Positions 61,561 to 64,000 of a stretch of 64,000 nucleotides of DNA are shown piece after piece; position 1 is the stretch's first letter, and each line of letters starts with the position of its first letter. The notes under the pieces were generated by a model, which did no database searches, was not told the DNA's origin, and was given only the letters and a program-made list of their open reading frames with translations. The position numbers and the translations under genes were made by a program. This DNA is from Bin5 sp965200685. GTDB taxonomy: Bacteria; Chloroflexota; Anaerolineae; Caldilineales; Caldilineaceae. The DNA lies in NCBI GenBank assembly GCA_965200685.1, contig OZ241379.1:3100001-3164000 (forward strand). Direction: 5' to 3'.

Positions 61561-64000
61561 ATGAGCGTAACCAAACAACTCACTGTCCCTGTGTTCGGGA
61601 TGACCTGCGCCAACTGTGTGGCGGCCGTGGAGCGCAACAGCAAAAAAGCCGGCCCCGTGCAAGATGCGACTGTCAACTTTGCCAGTGAGAAACTGACCGT
61701 CGTATACGACCCTGCCCAATCGAAAGCCAATGACGTGCTGGCGGAAGTGCGCCAACGAGTCGAGAGGGCCGGCTATCACATTCCGACCGCAACACTGGAC
61801 CTGCCGATTCTTGGCATGACCTGTGTCAACTGTGCCAATACCATTGAACGCAGGCTGAAAAAGACTGAAGGCATCGTAGAGGCCAGCGTCAATTTTGCTA
61901 CTGAAAAGGCAACTGTCGAATATATTGTCGGCATGACAGGACGCGGCCATATGGTGGCGGCAGTGCGGAAAGCAGGCTACGATGTCATAGAAGCCGCTGA
62001 TTCTGTGGCGGACGAAGATGCCGAGGCCACAGCCCGGGCTGCTGAAATTCATCACCAAGGGCGACGTCTGCTGGTCGGTACAGTCTTTTCCCTGCCATTG
62101 CTGATCCTGAGTATGGGCCGGGACTTGGGCCTGCTCGGGCTGTGGGCCCACGCCAATTGGGTCAACTGGCTCTTCCTGTTCCTAGCCACCCCCGTGCAAT
62201 TCTACGTCGGCTGGGACTATTACGTGGGCGCGTATCGGTCCTTGCGCGCGCGTAGTGCCAACATGGATGTGCTGGTGGCCATGGGCACATCCGTTGCCTA
62301 CTTCTACAGCCTAGCCGTGCTATCCACCAAATCCGTCGGCAGCAAGGCCCTCGGTGAGCATGTCTACTTTGAAACCGCTGCTGTCATCATCACTCTGATT
62401 GTTCTCGGCAAATTGCTGGAAGCCAGAGCCAAAGGCCAGACCAGTGCAGCCATTAAAAAGCTGATGGGCCTGCAAGCCCGTACGGCCCTGGTCATACGGA
62501 ACCATGAAGAGATGGAGATTCCCATTGAAGAAGTGATCCGGGGCGATGTGGTGATCGTGCGCCCAGGTGGGAAGATTCCGGTAGATGGCGTTGTGATCAA
62601 GGGCACGTCGGCTGTGGATGAAAGTATGCTCAGCGGCGAGAGCCTGCCTATTGATAAAAGCGTGGGCAGTGAAGTCATTGGGGCTACCCTGAACAAACAG
62701 GGCCTGCTGCATATCAGAGCCACGAAAGTGGGACGAGAGACAGCACTAGCGCAAATCATCAAACTGGTGGAACAGGCCCAGGGCAGCAAAGCCCCGATCC
62801 AGCGTATCGTCGATCAGGTGTCGGCCTACTTCGTGCCGGCCGTAACCGGCTTAGCCGTCCTCACATGGGCCGTGTGGCTGTTGGCCGATGCGGGCTTTGT
62901 GCCAGCACTTCTGCGGTTTATCGCCGTGCTGATCATCGCCTGCCCCTGTGCAATGGGGCTGGCTACACCGACTTCAATTATGGTCGGCATCGGCAAAGGC
63001 GCGGAGAAGGGCATTCTCTTTAAGAACAGCGTAGCCCTAGAACAGACCCACAAGCTGACAGCGATCCTGCTGGACAAGACTGGCACCATCACCAGAGGCG
63101 AACCAGCCGTCACCGATGTGGTCAGCCCCCATGAAGAGTGGAGAGTAGAGACTGGCGAGCAGTTGAACCATTCGCCACCCCCCACTGCCGTTGCGTTACT
63201 GCGGCTGGCTGCTTCTGCAGAGAAGGGATCCGAGCATCCACTCGGCGAGGCGATTGTACGTTCCGCCCAAGCCCAGGGCCTACCTCTGACCGACCCCCTC
63301 AAATTTGAAGGGATCGCCGGCTATGGTATCGCGGCCCAGGTAGAGGACCGCTTGATTCTGCTGGGCAACTTGCGCCTGATGGAACGGGAAAACGTGGCCT
63401 TGAACGGCCTCGTGCCCAAAGCAGCAGCCCTGCAAGCACAAGCCAAAACAGCCATGTGGCTGGCTGTCGATGGCCAGGTCAGTGCTCTGATCGGCGTGGC
63501 AGATACCGTGAAAGAAGGCTCCCCAGAAGCTGTAGCAGCCCTACACAAATTGGGCCTGACCGTTGCTATGGTAACGGGGGACAACCAGACGACCGCGCAT
63601 GCCATTGCCAGAGAAGTGGGCATTCAGCGGGTATTCGCCGATGTATTGCCGGGGGACAAAGCCAAACATGTGGCCGAGTTGCAGGCGGAAGGCTATCGGG
63701 TGGCCATGGTGGGCGATGGGATTAACGATGCGCCTGCCCTGGCCCAGGCCGATGTAGGCATCGCGATGGGCACAGGCACAGATGTGGCCATGGAGACAGC
63801 CGACGTAACCCTGATGCGGGGGGATCTGCGTAGCGTCCCCCAGGCTATCGCTCTCTCCAAAGCAACCATGCACAACATCAAGCAGAATCTCGGCTGGGCA
63901 TTCGGCTACAATGTGGTTTTGATTCCCATAGCCGCCGGTATTCTGGCCCCCTTCGCGTGGGTCCCGCCCTTTCTGCAACAATTACATCCGATTTTGGCGG
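61561..64000 (+). CDS. copA: copper-translocating P-type ATPase (3' end outside window)
   Basis: The frame stays open to the last base (813 codons visible). It has two N-terminal HMA domains with GMTCANC (Cys16, Cys19) and GMTCVNC (Cys88, Cys91). Six spans precede the actuator segment (DESMLSGESLPIDK), then the membrane CPC at residues 461-463, the phosphorylation motif DKTGT at 505, SEHPL for the P1B His-Pro, and GDGINDAPAL. It pumps Cu(I) out of the cytoplasm. It is the partner of the CopZ-like gene just upstream. Confidence 0.95.
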   Translation, partial: MSVTKQLTVPVFGMTCANCVAAVERNSKKAGPVQDATVNFASEKLTVVYDPAQSKANDVLAEVRQRVERAGYHIPTATLDLPILGMTCVNCANTIERRLKKTEGIVEASVNFATEKATVEYIVGMTGRGHMVAAVRKAGYDVIEAADSVADEDAEATARAAEIHHQGRRLLVGTVFSLPLLILSMGRDLGLLGLWAHANWVNWLFLFLATPVQFYVGWDYYVGAYRSLRARSANMDVLVAMGTSVAYFYSLAVLSTKSVGSKALGEHVYFETAAVIITLIVLGKLLEARAKGQTSAAIKKLMGLQARTALVIRNHEEMEIPIEEVIRGDVVIVRPGGKIPVDGVVIKGTSAVDESMLSGESLPIDKSVGSEVIGATLNKQGLLHIRATKVGRETALAQIIKLVEQAQGSKAPIQRIVDQVSAYFVPAVTGLAVLTWAVWLLADAGFVPALLRFIAVLIIACPCAMGLATPTSIMVGIGKGAEKGILFKNSVALEQTHKLTAILLDKTGTITRGEPAVTDVVSPHEEWRVETGEQLNHSPPPTAVALLRLAASAEKGSEHPLGEAIVRSAQAQGLPLTDPLKFEGIAGYGIAAQVEDRLILLGNLRLMERENVALNGLVPKAAALQAQAKTAMWLAVDGQVSALIGVADTVKEGSPEAVAALHKLGLTVAMVTGDNQTTAHAIAREVGIQRVFADVLPGDKAKHVAELQAEGYRVAMVGDGINDAPALAQADVGIAMGTGTDVAMETADVTLMRGDLRSVPQAIALSKATMHNIKQNLGWAFGYNVVLIPIAAGILAPFAWVPPFLQQLHPILA

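Overview
The window looks like a chromosomal stretch of an uncultivated bacterium, most likely Chloroflexota of the Caldilinea/Anaerolinea type. This is an inference from content: paired XdhC proteins beside a MobA-like nucleotidyltransferase, an F420-type DUF385 oxidoreductase, twin-arginine lipoprotein sugar-binding proteins, PTPS-related membrane proteins, and large secreted proteins with Thr/Pro linkers that end in a short Leu-Tyr-Leu-Pro tail. Sulfatases, a phytanoyl-CoA-type dioxygenase and plant-like leucine-rich repeats would fit a host-associated (for example sponge) lifestyle, but the window alone cannot prove it.

Layout. 1-6.7 kb: molybdenum-cofactor maturation genes (MobA-like fragment, two XdhC proteins), TerC, a methyltransferase, SufE, a P1-family peptidase, PyrK and a DUF385 protein. 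6.7-11.2 kb: a lone DUF1156 DNA methylase behind a large dyad, followed by about 1.5 kb of nested repeats that copy the 3' end of the methylase gene. A 48-62 bp palindrome of the same family sits in this array and also in frame inside both pyrK and the methylase gene. 11.3-25.7 kb: a polysaccharide-directed region with a dioxygenase, a sulfatase, a DegT aminotransferase, two sugar ABC importers (each binding protein, hairpin, two permeases; no ATPase), a deacetylase, a sulfatase-like enzyme with Thr at the nucleophile position, and a glycosyltransferase.

25.8-44.8 kb: a tandem array of giant secreted LRR genes with the left-to-right unit B (LRR+cohesin+dockerin), A (LRR only), N (Asp-box propeller on the opposite strand). 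There are two complete B genes, three A genes, one complete N, and truncated relics of another B and N. The array shows deletion, chimerism and a frameshifting tandem duplication, and is the most dynamic part of the window.

44.8-64 kb: housekeeping and envelope genes: an oxidoreductase, an ATC-hydrolase-like protein, an aldehyde dehydrogenase relic, a LysM lipoprotein, a phosphoesterase, RNase Z, PheT, a Nudix hydrolase, two multispanning membrane proteins, GDP-mannose dehydratase, an epimerase, MltG, tRNA-Leu(UAA), a CopZ-like protein and a CopA copper ATPase running off the end.

The features most worth follow-up are the in-frame palindromic element, the methylase-derived repeat array, the B-A-N LRR array with its shared C-terminal tail, and an 8-bp palindrome (ACTGCAGT) recurring between genes.
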